A stretch of 64,000 nt of DNA from Heloderma charlesbogerti (taxonomy: Eukaryota > Chordata > Lepidosauria > Squamata > Helodermatidae): the NCBI GenBank assembly GCA_026122225.1, contig JANEZZ010001624.1:310001-374000 (forward strand). The letters are read 5' to 3'. Made by a program: the position numbers and the translations under genes. The notes beneath the pieces were generated by a model. The model was not told where the DNA came from, ran no database searches, and saw only the letters and a program-made list of their open reading frames with translations. This document shows positions 45,349 to 54,993 of this stretch, piece after piece (the stretch's first letter is position 1; each line of letters opens with the position of its first letter).

Positions 45349-45645
45349 GGCTACTAGACGTCCTTCGGCTAGTTCAGTGGAGAGGGGTCTGGCAATTGCA
45401 ACACTTTCATTAATAAACTGAGTGAGGGATTCAGATAGTGCACAGAGGTCGGCATAATTCTTTCAACCCCATATGTAGGTATGAGGCCATGACCAAACCC
45501 AGCCCAACTGCATTAGTTGTGTTGGCGCGGCCCTGGGGATGGTCTGTGACAATGCACATACCTGGCACAGCGCAAGCCCTGGGGCACATTGCCATGGAGC
45601 ACTCAAAGATGGTAGCACAAGTGTTGCTGTGTGCCCACATAACCA

Positions 45646-46146
45646 CTAAACACCCGCTGGCAAGCCCAAAGTGGAAATGGTGTCATTCTGTGTAAAGGGA
45701 TAAAAGAGATTATGGGAAACAGTTGCCCAGCTGCTAACCACATCTGCCACAACTTCTGTAGAAAATTCGGTTTCTACAGTCCAGTTTGTCCCATCAAACT
45801 GAAGTGGTATGTCGCAACTATGGTGTTCTATGTTAGCCTGGTTAGTGGGATGGTAGGTAACACAAAAGGGGGCAATAACGTCACCGTTTATGGACAGTCT
45901 GGTCTGACCATTTATGTCAAGAGATGTCAAGTTTAATTGTTGTGCTTGTGCTAACTGTGAAATGGTCACTGGGATACCCACTAGAGGGACTCCACTATGG
46001 CTATGAGTGGGGATGTGAGCACAGATGTAACAAGGGTGGCTGATCTTGGCAGCTACAACTCTCAATAAATGAAAATATGTGTTTGGACCCCAACTCCCAG
46101 GGATCGGCTCAGGCGTTGTGGTGGCTGCCAGTTTTTTTAAACACAT
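45646..46146 (-). pseudogene. ERV env surface subunit remnant
   Basis: The frame includes the cysteine motif PCYICAHIP followed by GVPLVGIPV, and N-glycosylation-type sites (NLTS, NWTV, NDTI). This resembles the middle of gamma-like surface subunits. It overlaps the preceding frame (46109-46528) by a shift at an A7 run (about 46134-46140). The two were probably one frame before an indel. No function is expected in the present state. Confidence 0.65.
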
Positions 46147-46528
46147 CTGGATTACCTTTATCTACAGGTGGGGAAGTAGTCTCTGGGGGAGCCCATTTCT
46201 TATTTAATTCTTCTATGGCTTCCTGCACCCAGGAATACACTGGTTTGGTGCAAATAACCCTACTTTTCTTTGTAATTAATAACACGGCTTTCTCCCCCAC
46301 TACAGAAAATATACTGTGTTTGTGGTGACGATACTCATAACTTTGCAGTATGCACAAAGGAATAGGTTTTGCTGTAAAAGCAAGCCATTGTACCTTACAG
46401 TTATTAACTGCAAGCGGCTGACCTCTGACTACAAGTGTTAGGGTACAGCAAAGAAAAATGCTCAAGACAAGTGCTGTAATTTCAGCTTGAGTCCACCTAG
46501 GTGCGTTGCCTGCCATGACACGGCACAC
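46109..46528 (-). pseudogene. ERV env N-terminal frame with chemokine-like domain
   Basis: 139 codons. Residues 17-36 form a hydrophobic signal peptide. Residues about 44-112 (plus 46193-46399) follow the vertebrate chemokine pattern: a Cys at 44, KPIP and LQSYEY in the first part, AVLLITKK as the third beta strand, then VICTKP (Cys 93) and a C-terminal helix WVQEAIEEL. CC chemokines have the same order (IP...L..SY..., AV.F.TK, .C..P...WVQ..I..L). The third chemokine Cys seems absent and about six residues are extra between SYEY and AVLL. A Pro/Thr-rich linker follows. The frame sits between pol and the surface-subunit remnant. Family assignment is by eye, not by search. Confidence 0.65.
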
Positions 46529-47690
46529 TTTTCGTCTGCTTCTGGCACACCCTTGTCGCGGTCAGGTGGCTTAGCGTCATTCCCGCGACGTCTGTTGCCA
46601 CCTGCTTCGAGTCCCCCTGTTTCCTGGTCAGGGGAAGTGCGGCTTGATCCTGTGATGTCAGCTTCTTCTGGCCCTGACTCAGCAGGGCTGTCTGTTGTAG
46701 CTCCTCTGGCGATAGTGCAGTGGGAGTAATGGATCCAGGAATCTCGACCTGCTACTTTGGGAGCGGTGTGTGAGACTAGAAGAACTTGGTACAGGCCTTT
46801 CCACTGTTCCTTGATGCCGTCTGCTGTCCAGGCCCTCACATCTTGTCCTAGTCCGGGGAAGGTGGGGGGGAGGGGGTTGGCTACCCCGTTGTCATCTGCT
46901 TCTCGTCCTAGTCCGAAGAAGGTGGAGGTTTTGGCTGCTTCGTTGTCATCTGGTGGAATGGCACGCTTGCATCGGGTATGATGGATCCAGGCTTCCTTTT
47001 CTTGGTGTCTTTTCACATAGACCTGATCTCTAGCTTCTAGGCTGTGGCGCTGCTCATGATTGGATGCTTCTTCAAGCTGTGAATGAAAGTTCTTAACACA
47101 TTTCATTAATTTCTTACAATAATCTATGGTCAATGAATGAGCGTAGGTAGGGTCCTCATATTCGGGAGGTGAGGAGAAAAATTTAATTGGCCTGCTGGTG
47201 ATAATTTCGTATCAGAAGTGACGCTTTCTGTTTGGGGTGGCCCTCATAGACATCAGGGCTAATGGCAAAATAGTTACCTCATTAGAGTTCAATTCAGTAC
47301 ATAACCTTGACACATTTTGCTCTTCCGTATCCCATTCTCTACATTTTCCAAACCGGGGGCAGGGAGGTGATATGGGCAGTGAAAGTGTTGGGAAATGTTC
47401 ATTACCCTGCACACCTGTTCCTAGTAGGAGTTACAAAGTTCAAAAATTTCTCAGTGACTGTGGTAGCATCTGCCCTCCTGCAAGGGGATGCCTTTACCCT
47501 CATCCAGAAAAAATAGGCACACAATTTCTAACACATATTCAAACCTACGACACTTGGACATTTGAATAAAATCCATTTGCAGATGTAAAAACGGACCCTC
47601 TGAGAGACCTCTACATCCCTGCGCAACCCTTACAGGTGACGCAACAGAGACAGATGGCCTGACAGATGGCCTATCCTTCCTTGCCGGCAT
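46462..47690 (-). pseudogene. ERV pol: integrase remnant
   Basis: Going 5' to 3' on the minus strand: HLQMDFIQ with the first catalytic Asp of DDE (plus 47571-47573), an NRxxK-like stretch, then TILPLALMSMRATPN and YEIITSRPI, and a C-terminal domain with DQVYVKRHQ, WKGLYQVLL and KVAGRDSWIHY. The frame is broken several times (for example near 47340-47400). The C-terminal frame 46462-47133 holds an extra block of about 70 residues with a repeated GLG unit (46842-46952). Its 3' end overlaps the start of the env-position frame, as in gammaretroviruses. Confidence 0.8.
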
Positions 47691-47699
47691 GCGAGAAGG

Positions 47700-48838
47700 A
47701 ATGAAGCATGTCGGCCAAGAGAAAATGGAGTGACCTAGGCGCTACCAAGTGGCCACCTCGGGAGCGCCTTAGAGAGTCGGGGTGTAAAATACAACCTGCG
47801 CGACTCCACTTGGATTTTTTTTGTTTTTGTTTTGGGGACGAATCTTGGGCTATGCTGAGGTCCCAAAGATTAACAAGATATTTGTGCAGCAGCTTCTACA
47901 GCTGCATTAGCACGGGGATTTGAGTGGGACACAACATCTCACTCATATGTATGAGCTTCACATTAAATAATAGCAATGGGAAATGGCAGGAGAACTGCTT
48001 TTTAACAAATCTGAAATATATTTCTATTTTCAATGGGGGTTCTTGCAGAAGTCATAAACTCTCTCTTTTCTTATAATTGACCAAAATAATGAACTACTCT
48101 AAAAGCATATCGTGAATCAGTGAACAGTTTTTTGACTTTAGAGCAATGAGCTCAGCTACTTAAAGCGGAGAGACTAGCTGATTCAAAGCTCTCATAAGGA
48201 GTTGCAACAGCATAATCAGAAAGACATCTGTTCATGCTCAGAGATTAAACTTATACAGCAATAGCATAAACAAAAGGAGCAATTCAGTATATACTTCTTG
48301 TATCAATGGAACAAAGCACACATTCTTAAGCAACTCACTAATTTGAACTTTTCAGTTTTAGGTACATCCCGACCCACAAACGATTTGTGGTTATCAGTTC
48401 TACACACAGAGCTCTCGCTCCCTGTGCAACTCTCGCCTGACCTTCATCAGTTGACTATGCTTTGCAGCATTTCTATTACACTCTGGCTTTCTACAAGCCT
48501 CTACTCTATCTTTCTCCAACTTGGTGCCCTCTACACTTTCTGTCTACTTGCTTCTCACCGGTGACTTTCAGCAAAAGTTTACACTTCCTTTAACCATATA
48601 AAAATCCCATTTTAATCATAACAATTTCAGCACGTGTACTCTCTCTTCACAAACATGCAGTTTTACTTGCATTATTTTGTTCAAAAACATCTTCCTTTCT
48701 GGTAAACACACAAGTGGAGCTTAACCTACAATTTTGCCTTTCTCGTATTGTATGGTATATGCCAACTTGTAAGATCTTTTTACAATAGCACACAATTCAG
48801 CCGCGCTCTTGGCGAAGCCTGTGCTTGGGCTTGTTTCT
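47700..48838 (-). other. ERV internal region without recognisable RT
   Basis: The space where reverse transcriptase and RNase H should lie is only about 1.1 kb and has no YxDD or RNase H motif in any frame that I can see. It is probably deleted and heavily mutated pol, or unrelated inserted DNA. Confidence 0.4.
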
Positions 48839-49080
48839 TCTTTTAAGCTTGACAAGACTGAAACAACAAGAGATTGTCTTCATCTCTAAAATTCCAACGG
48901 ACCTTATTTTTTTTCTCTATTAAGTTCATTTGTTTTATTTTCCCAAGGGCTTCTGGGAGGGAGGAACATTTTGGCTCCACTCCTTCAGTAAGAGCCATCA
49001 AATGAGTGGATGGCAGCAAAACCCACAAGTTATCAGGATCAAATCTTTTCCTAATAAATTTACAGGACTATGATCCATTA
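48839..49080 (-). pseudogene. ERV protease C-terminal part and protease/RT junction
   Basis: The minus-strand translation contains NLLGKDL (near plus 49035-49055), the conserved segment close to the end of retroviral proteases. It is separated from the protease active site at 49960 by the BovB insertion. Confidence 0.6.
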
Positions 49081-49091
49081 GTATAAAAGCA

Positions 49092-49822
49092 TGGCCTCTT
49101 GTTGAGGGTGAAAGTGGAGAGTGCAAAAGCTGGTTTGAAACTCAACATTAAAAAAACGAAGATCATGGCATCTGGCCCCATCATTTCCTGGCATATAGAA
49201 GGGGAAGAAATGGAAGCAGTGACAGATTTTATTTTCTTGGGCTCCAAGATCACTGCAGACGGTTACTGTAGCCATGAAATTAAAAGACGCTTGCTCCTTG
49301 GGAGGAAAGCTATGGCAAACCTCGACAGCATAGTAAGAAGCAGAGACATCACCTTGCCGACAAAGGCCCGTCTAATCAAAGCTATGGTTTTCCCTGTAGC
49401 AACGTATGGCTGTGAAAGCTGGACTATAAGGAAGGCTGAGCGCCGAAGAATCGATGCTTTCAAACTGTGGTGCTGGAGAAGACTCTTACAAGTCCCCTGG
49501 ACTGCAAGGAGGTCAAATCAGTCCATCCTAAAGGAAATCAACCCTGAGTGCTCATTGGAAGGACAGATACTGAAGCTGAAGCTCAAATATTTTGGCCACC
49601 TAATGCGGAGAGAAAACTCCCTGGAAAAGACCCTGATGCTGGGAAAGATTGAAGGCAAAAGGAGAAGGGGACAGCAGAGGATGAGATGGCTAGATAGCAT
49701 CACCGATGCAATGAATATCAACTTGAGCACACTCCGGGAGAGAGCGCAGGACAGGAAGGCCAGGCGTGCTATGGTCCATGGGGCACGAAGAGTCGGACAT
49801 GACTGAACGACTGAACAACAAC
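49092..49822 (+). mobile_element. RTE-BovB LINE copy 4, nested in the ERV
   Basis: 5'-truncated, about 730 bp, opposite in orientation to the ERV. The frame 49099-49806 has LGSKITADG, YGCESWTIRKAERRR and LWCWRRLL, close to copies 1-3. It ends with the ACAACAACAA-type tail. It interrupts the protease region, whose frame is recognisable on both sides. A 4-bp ATGG repeat at both edges may be the TSD. Confidence 0.9.
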
Positions 49823-49899
49823 AAATGGTCTGTTTCAAAGGGCCCTACAGACACCATGACTTCTTTACTAAGGGGTTGATAATTTGGGATCCCATCAAT

Positions 49900-50060
49900 A
49901 CCCATCACCTGCTCTCAGCGTCCCGAGAGGAGTTCTTTGGTGTTTAGCATGGAATAACTTGCACCGGTGTCAACTAAACAAGAGTACTCATTTTCTCCAA
50001 TCTTGACTTTTAAGAACGGGGCACTCAATTTCAGTTTCCAATTGTTAGTTGTTGAGGAGA
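49900..50060 (-). pseudogene. ERV protease active-site region
   Basis: The minus-strand translation has LVDTGA followed by SYSM. The DTGA triad of retroviral aspartic proteases is at plus 49960-49971. Upstream is poorly conserved sequence linking to the nucleocapsid region. Confidence 0.75.
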
Positions 50061-50184
50061 GGTTTTCTTGAGGTTTTTATGTGGAAATCTCCTTGGGACC
50101 ATCATTGTCTACTTTCTTCTCCTTCTGCACTTGCTCACCCTTCAAACTCATCTCTTTTTCCTTCAGTCTGAGGGGACCCTCATG

Positions 50185-50225
50185 CTTTCAATGCCCTGCT
50201 TGTTTACAATAATTACAGATGCCGC
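50185..50225 (-). pseudogene. ERV nucleocapsid zinc-knuckle remnant
   Basis: The minus-strand translation shows C-N-Y-C followed four residues later by G-H, the first part of a CX2CX4HX4C knuckle. A TGA (50188-50190) follows the His directly, so the motif is broken. It is in the correct place between gag and protease. Confidence 0.6.
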
Positions 50226-50364
50226 GGGCATTTTGAGGTGGCTGCCAGGGCCCCTGTGACTGGCCTTCTCGGCTTCTTCCTCACCTACATCCTCTCCCTC
50301 GTGTCTTGTAAAATCCTCCCTCCAAAATTGCTGCAGCCAGCATTTTCAGACTATTTACTGACTC

Positions 50365-50367
<3 letters not shown>

Positions 50368-50403
<36 letters not shown>

Positions 50404-50405
50404 TT
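50368..50405. repeat. (CTTT)n microsatellite in the ERV
   Basis: A run of about nine CTTT units lies within the decayed gag/pro interval. Confidence 0.9.
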
Positions 50406-50673
50406 TTCTCTCATCTCTACCATTAAAAAATATGTGTTGCCAAACTCAAAACTTCTAACACAGACTTTCCTTGCCACCCGGGAACATGGCGAGTAAAATA
50501 CCCTTTAATGTCCGGGAGGGCGCTCTGGTCCACAAACATGCCACCTACCAGAGGTTTACTCTGCTCAGCTTCTGAGTCCATACCACCGTATGTGCAAATG
50601 GACTGGGAGAGTCTGGAAAAAGAAACTCTCCTGGTGTTTCATTTTGCCCTTTCATCAATAGCCAAAAGGGCTT

Positions 50674-51137
50674 CTAAGTGACGAATAAGCTGGTTCTGGC
50701 GGGCTTGCCAGGAGCTCCATTTCCACCTGGGATGGGGGGGGGGTTAAAATTGGTATAGTGGAACTCAAAAGGGGACACAAACCAGACAGGGCAGAGGCGG
50801 CTAAAATACACAGGCAGAGCTGTTAGTAGGGAGCTAAGGCTTTCTAGGGCAAAAACCTTTCCTCTTTGGCTCCGTTTGTAAGCCTCATTTGCCCAAAGGG
50901 ACCAATAAGCCATCTGGCCAGGGAATTTATCTTCTAAGACTAGTCTTAAATCTCTCAAACTTTGGTGGTTAAAGGATCTTATGTTTGGCCATGAATGAGA
51001 TGTGTGATCGGCCATTCTTCAGAACACAAAATACACATACGTTTCTTTGACAAAGCAGCAGTACCAGACAAATTTTTGAAAGACTTCATCATCTCATCTA
51101 GAGGACTGCCCAAAGGGGCAGAACATGTGTTCCCCAT
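50674..51137 (-). pseudogene. ERV gag matrix region remnant
   Basis: The most likely start is the ATG at 51135-51137, which gives MGNTCSAP: Gly at position 2 fits N-myristoylation, as in gammaretroviral matrix. The first frame stops at about 50979; the continuation (PNIRSFN, LEDKFPGQMAYW) is in the next frame to 50674, so one frameshift separates the two. The capsid region downstream is not recognisable. Confidence 0.7.
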
Positions 51138-51179
51138 TTTGGTTTTGAGAGTCCAACTCACAGTTTTGCTTTTTAGAGC

Positions 51180-51345
51180 TCAGGGAGTCCAACCCCTGTT
51201 TTATTTTTCTTTCTGGGAGTCCAACCCCCAGTTTTGATTTCCATAGTCTAACTCGGAAATCTGATTCTGGCCAGAATCTGTTCTGGGAGTCTAACTCCCA
51301 GTTTTGATTTTTCTGGGGGTCTAACCTCCAGTTTTGATTTTAACT
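51180..51345 (-). repeat. Degenerate tandem repeat in the ERV leader
   Basis: Units of the type 'gggagtctaactcccagttttgattt' are found about five times between the primer site and gag. It lies in the untranslated leader, where packaging and splice signals are expected. Confidence 0.7.
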
Positions 51346-51587
51346 TTTATAGGGATCTCTCTTTCTGGGATTCTGACAGTCTTTCAAAAACAGGCCGGGA
51401 AAAGACACAACATATTTGTGTTATTTACCTGTTTTACTTGTGATCTGTCTTACCCTTTATCTTGGACCCGTCCCTTATCAAAGTCTTCCCGACCCTCCAC
51501 CGGAAACAAGATCCCTCAGGTGAACTCATCTAGTGGTGCCTGGGCGTTGATTCCGGGTGGAGGAAAAGAGGGACACAAGCCAGACGG

Positions 51588-51605
51588 GTCCTGCTGTGGT
51601 CGCCA
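51588..51605 (-). promoter_or_regulatory. ERV primer-binding site
   Basis: Three bases inside the 5' LTR the minus strand reads TGGCGACCACAGCAGGAC. The last ten bases of the matching tRNA 3' end (GTGGTCGCCA) agree with vertebrate tRNA-Arg(UCG) as I remember it, and the four outermost (GTCC) also agree, with four mismatches between. A tRNA-Arg primer is therefore likely. Confidence 0.6.
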
Positions 51606-51608
51606 AAT

Positions 51609-52211
51609 TGTTGTATGAGCAGAACACACCCTTTGTTCATTGTCTAGCCAGACAATGGATCACACTAGACACGGGTAAGACTCCTGGATCAAAAAGCCCT
51701 TTATTGCATGGCCAGCAAAGCACTCTGTCAGCAAAGGGGCAGAGAGCCCCGAATGTTCGGTAGGGTGGGCTTTTATACAGCGAAATACGTCACAGGGAAG
51801 AACTCTAGCCATGCTCTAGTAGCCGCATTACTTGGAGGCATTCACACAGTCTGTTATCTGGAACAGGGGCTGAATGTTCCTTCCCTGGACAGGATGGACG
51901 CTTGCCAGCTACTGACACTCAGTTACTGCACAAAGTACAATGCTATCAGCTCGCAGCCTGGAGAGGAACCTATCCTCCCTTACAATTCCCAGGGAAACTG
52001 CTGACAGGCTGTAATTTGCTTCTCACAGACTACGGTGGCAACACACGGGTGGGCTAGCGTACCAACATGGAGCAACTCTGGTTCACAATAAACACAAGCA
52101 CAAGCATCTGTTGAACACCTTATGCAGATGTCAACGGCACTCTTATAACTGCGTTGCTACTCTGGGGTACACACAACACATTAGGGGTGAGGTTAAAGGA
52201 TTCTTTCCACA
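51609..52211 (-). repeat. ERV 5' LTR
   Basis: 603 bp, with TATAAAAG at 51770-51777 and AATAAA at 51700-51705 (minus strand). It has a 7-bp insertion relative to the 3' LTR near 52027-52035. Confidence 0.93.
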
Positions 52212-52575
52212 GCCCCCAAACCTTTTGGGACTGTGGGCACATTTGGAATGCTGAGTGTCATGGGTGCTCTCACAAAATGGCTGCCATAGGAGGTGTGGCC
52301 AATCACAAACAACTTGCCCAAGAATCCAAGTACAAGGCAGAGACAGAGTCTGAGTTCGAAGACACAAACCACCCTTTTGAACCCACAGTTTTCTGCTCCA
52401 ACACCAATTTCGCAGAAGACAAACTGTCAGGCCAAGAAGCTGAGTACAAGGCAAAAACAGAACTTGAGCCTCAAATGCCAAACCACAAATACCAAACCAG
52501 GAGGGTCAGGGAGCCTGGCAGGCACCAAGGAAGGTGTTCGTGGGCACATTTGTGCCTACAGGCACCATACTGGGA
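52212..52575. mobile_element. hAT-like repeat (family H), right part
   Basis: It starts 'gcccccaaaccttttgggactgtgggcaca' and ends near 'gggcacatttgtgcctacaggcaccatactggg', which is partly the inverse of the start. 'aaaatggctgccataggagg' is typical of this family. It continues the 44272-44281 tip across the ERV. Confidence 0.6.
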
Positions 52576-52974
52576 AACTAGCCTGGCCCTGGGGGAAAAC
52601 CCAGAAAGGGGGGGGGCAGTAAGGGGCTTTCAATTTTTCAAAAACAAAACAAAACACCCAACCCCCTGGAGAGAAAAACAGGAAAAATTGTGTTGTTGTT
52701 TAAAAAAAACACACACCTCTCCCCCCCCCCCATTTTTTCTGTTTTTTCCCAGGGCCTTCACATCTCTAGTCCCAGCCATACATCATGATGGGTGCAGTTC
52801 AAGCCCCTGATGGAGGTGGGTGAACTCTGGGAGGCGTCAGCAGGCTGAGTGAACTACCCAGACCCTGAGAAGCACTTGTGATGTGAAGCCAAAATTAAAG
52901 ACAATCTATTCAGATTGTCACTGTGAAATGCCAGTAAGTATATAGCCTCCAAGTCCTAGTTAAGCAGGCAGGCC
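52576..52974. other. Unclassified; poly-G, poly-A and poly-C runs
   Basis: Homopolymer runs lie at 52609-52616, 52640-52655 and 52721-52732. The 218-residue frame at 52154-52810 crosses the hAT repeat and these runs, so it is chance. Confidence 0.5.
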
Positions 52975-53065
52975 CAGCTAGTGTGGTCTAGTGAGAATGC
53001 TTGGCACCCGGGGCTGGAAGCCCTGGGTTCGAATCCAGAGAATGTGCCACTCCCCTTTCTCATGC
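52975..53065 (+). mobile_element. SINE head fragment
   Basis: 'agctagtgtggtctagtgagaatgcttggc' and 'gccctgggttcgaatccag' show A- and B-box-like motifs. The body is missing. Confidence 0.5.
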
Positions 53066-53144
53066 TGTAACATGAGAACAATGACAGCCTAGCTCAGACA
53101 TTTATTTGTACCACAATCTCAAATGCCTCTCTTGTTGCATTAAA

Positions 53145-53257
53145 GGTGCAATCCCATGCATGTTTAGACAGAAAAATATCCATGCTGGCTGGGGTATGCT
53201 AGGAGTTGTATAGCTTTTTTCTGTCTAAACATGCATAGAATTGCGCCCTCAGTGACT
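53145..53257. repeat. Palindromic MITE (family G)
   Basis: The ends 'ggtgcaatcccatgcatgtttagacagaaaaa' and 'ttttttctgtctaaacatgcatagaattgcgccc' are long inverted repeats around 'ctggctggggtatgctagg'. Confidence 0.75.
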
Positions 53258-54663
53258 AAACATTCAGAAAGCTTGAAAAATTAGATGTTACTGATATAAT
53301 ACAGGAGGGAAAGCAAAGTCTCCATGAAAAGTAGAAACGAGCAGATAATTCAAGAGGCAACACGAGAGAGTGAAGTCTCAAAAACAAATGGAAAATAACA
53401 CCAAACAAGATGCTGTGAAGAAATAACTGCCAGCCTATTACTGGAGGCTTTTAAATCATTTTGAAGCATGAAATGATGTAATTATCTTTGATGTGTTATA
53501 TTTGATAACCTTCTCTACAAACGTACTATGCTGCACAGAGTTTGGGACTCCCCTTGCAGTGAATTGCTCCAAGTGAGACAATAACCCAAGAATTAAAATT
53601 CGTTGATTGGTAGACTCAATGCAAAATGAACTCCAGTGTGTTTAAATAACACCCCTTTTTCACATTCTCATCTTTTGCCGCTTTCCTCTGCCAACGATAT
53701 TCTCACCCTCAAAATCATGTTTAGTAGGTGCAATGCTTAAACAAGATTACGAGGAAGCCGACTATGCCTTGGGTGTTCTCGGAGTTTCCCCAGAGCTGCA
53801 CCTGACAGGAGCTTCATCGCTAATTTCATGAGGTATAAAACAAAGAGACAGGTATGCAATAAAATGTGAGCAAAGCAGGGCTTAATGTAATAACAATACT
53901 TAACATTTGTATATCAAGTTTCAAGTGCTGAAAATGCTTCAACGTCTATTAGCCCAGCTGTCTTTCCAACAGGCCAGCTAAGTAGATCAGCATTATTCAT
54001 CACCATTGGCCTTTTCAGATGTAATATCCATGCCGAAACATTTCAGATATTAAGACAAATGTATAGAGGTTGGGGTGGAGTCCCCTACCATGATGGTGCA
54101 TCATCTGCACCAGGTGGTTCCTCAATGAGCATAACAAATGAAAATGGTTCTCTTCAGATATGTATGTAGCACGCTGCCTTATACGGAATCAGAACATTGC
54201 TCCAGCTAGCCTATCATCATCATCCAAAGTCATCATCACCCAACCCCATCTTTCTGCCAGAAACTCAAGACAGCTTGCAATAAAAACAGGATTCACAATA
54301 GTAAAATCACTTCCCCCATATTAGTCTGCCTGAGAAGTATGTTCTACCTCTGAGGACTGGCTTCTAGTTCCATACCATCAGATATACATTGGGTGGGTAG
54401 CCAAGGTAGGGCCTTTTAAGATGGGTGCCCAAATTTGGAATGAATTCCTACTTGCTTTTAGACAGGCAGTGAAGACAGTTTTATTCAGCAGGCTTTTTGT
54501 CCATGGGGTCTTGGCATCCTGGTGTCCTATTCTGGGTCCTGGTGTCCCATTCCGTGTTCCCTTCAGGCTCACAGGGGAAGCTGGTAGCATTCAGTGGCAG
54601 TCAGAGCAAGGCAAGGAGACCTTGGATAGCTCCAAATGAGTCCTGCTACAACAATAGGACTGT
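53258..54663. other. Unclassified; AT-rich section may be conserved non-coding
   Basis: 53440-53760 is complex AT-rich sequence ('gaaatgatgtaattatctttgatg'). Around 54170 a worn SINE family E end ('cacgctgccttatacgg') is visible. At 54410-54500 the plus frame (AQIWNEFLLAFRQAVKTVLFS) looks like an L2 C-terminal fragment. Confidence 0.35.
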
Positions 54664-54903
54664 GAGAGCCAGTGTGGTGTAGTGGCAAGAGTGTTGGACT
54701 GGGAGCTGGGAGATCCGGGTTCTAGTCCCCACTCGGCCATGGAAGCTCACTGGGTGACTTTGGGCCAGTCACACACTCTCAGCCCAACCTACCTCACAGG
54801 GTTGTTGTTGTGAGGATAAAATGGAGAGGAGGAGGATAATGTAAGCCGCCTTGGGTTCCTTGCAAGAGGAAAAAAGGCGGGATATAAATGCAATAATAAA
54901 TAA

Positions 54904-54905
<2 letters not shown>
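54664..54905 (+). mobile_element. tRNA-derived SINE (Squam/Sauria-like)
   Basis: A complete copy from 'gagccagtgtggtgtagtggcaaga' to 'gcgggatataaatgcaataata'. Its A-rich tail passes directly into a GATA microsatellite, which probably grew from the tail. Confidence 0.85.
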
Positions 54906-54990
<85 letters not shown>

Positions 54991-54993
54991 TCT
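54905..54993. repeat. (GATA)n microsatellite
   Basis: About 21 GATA units with one interruption, at the SINE tail. Confidence 0.95.

Larger units (their letters stand above)
44282..52211 (-). mobile_element. Endogenous retrovirus, gammaretrovirus-like, both LTRs present
   Basis: About 7.9 kb including a nested BovB. The order on the minus strand is 5' LTR (51609-52211), primer site, leader, gag, protease, integrase, env, polypurine tract, 3' LTR (44282-44877). The integrase motifs, CX6CC in the transmembrane protein and the overall order fit the gamma/epsilon group. All frames are broken and most of the RT and RNase H region is not recognisable. No clean TSD is visible at the outer edges. 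Confidence 0.92.

Noticed and set aside
46134..46146. Possible programmed ribosomal frameshift at the A7 run in env
   Set aside because: The shift needed between the two frames does not fit a -1 slip in the upstream frame. A simple indel in a homopolymer is more likely.
52154..52810. 218-codon open frame on the plus strand
   Set aside because: It crosses the ERV LTR, a hAT repeat and homopolymer runs, so it is composed of unrelated pieces.
52980..53060. Possible tRNA gene
   Set aside because: A- and B-box-like motifs are present, but the sequence is a SINE head without a complete cloverleaf. The same applies to the heads at 17020, 26770, 35360 and 54665.
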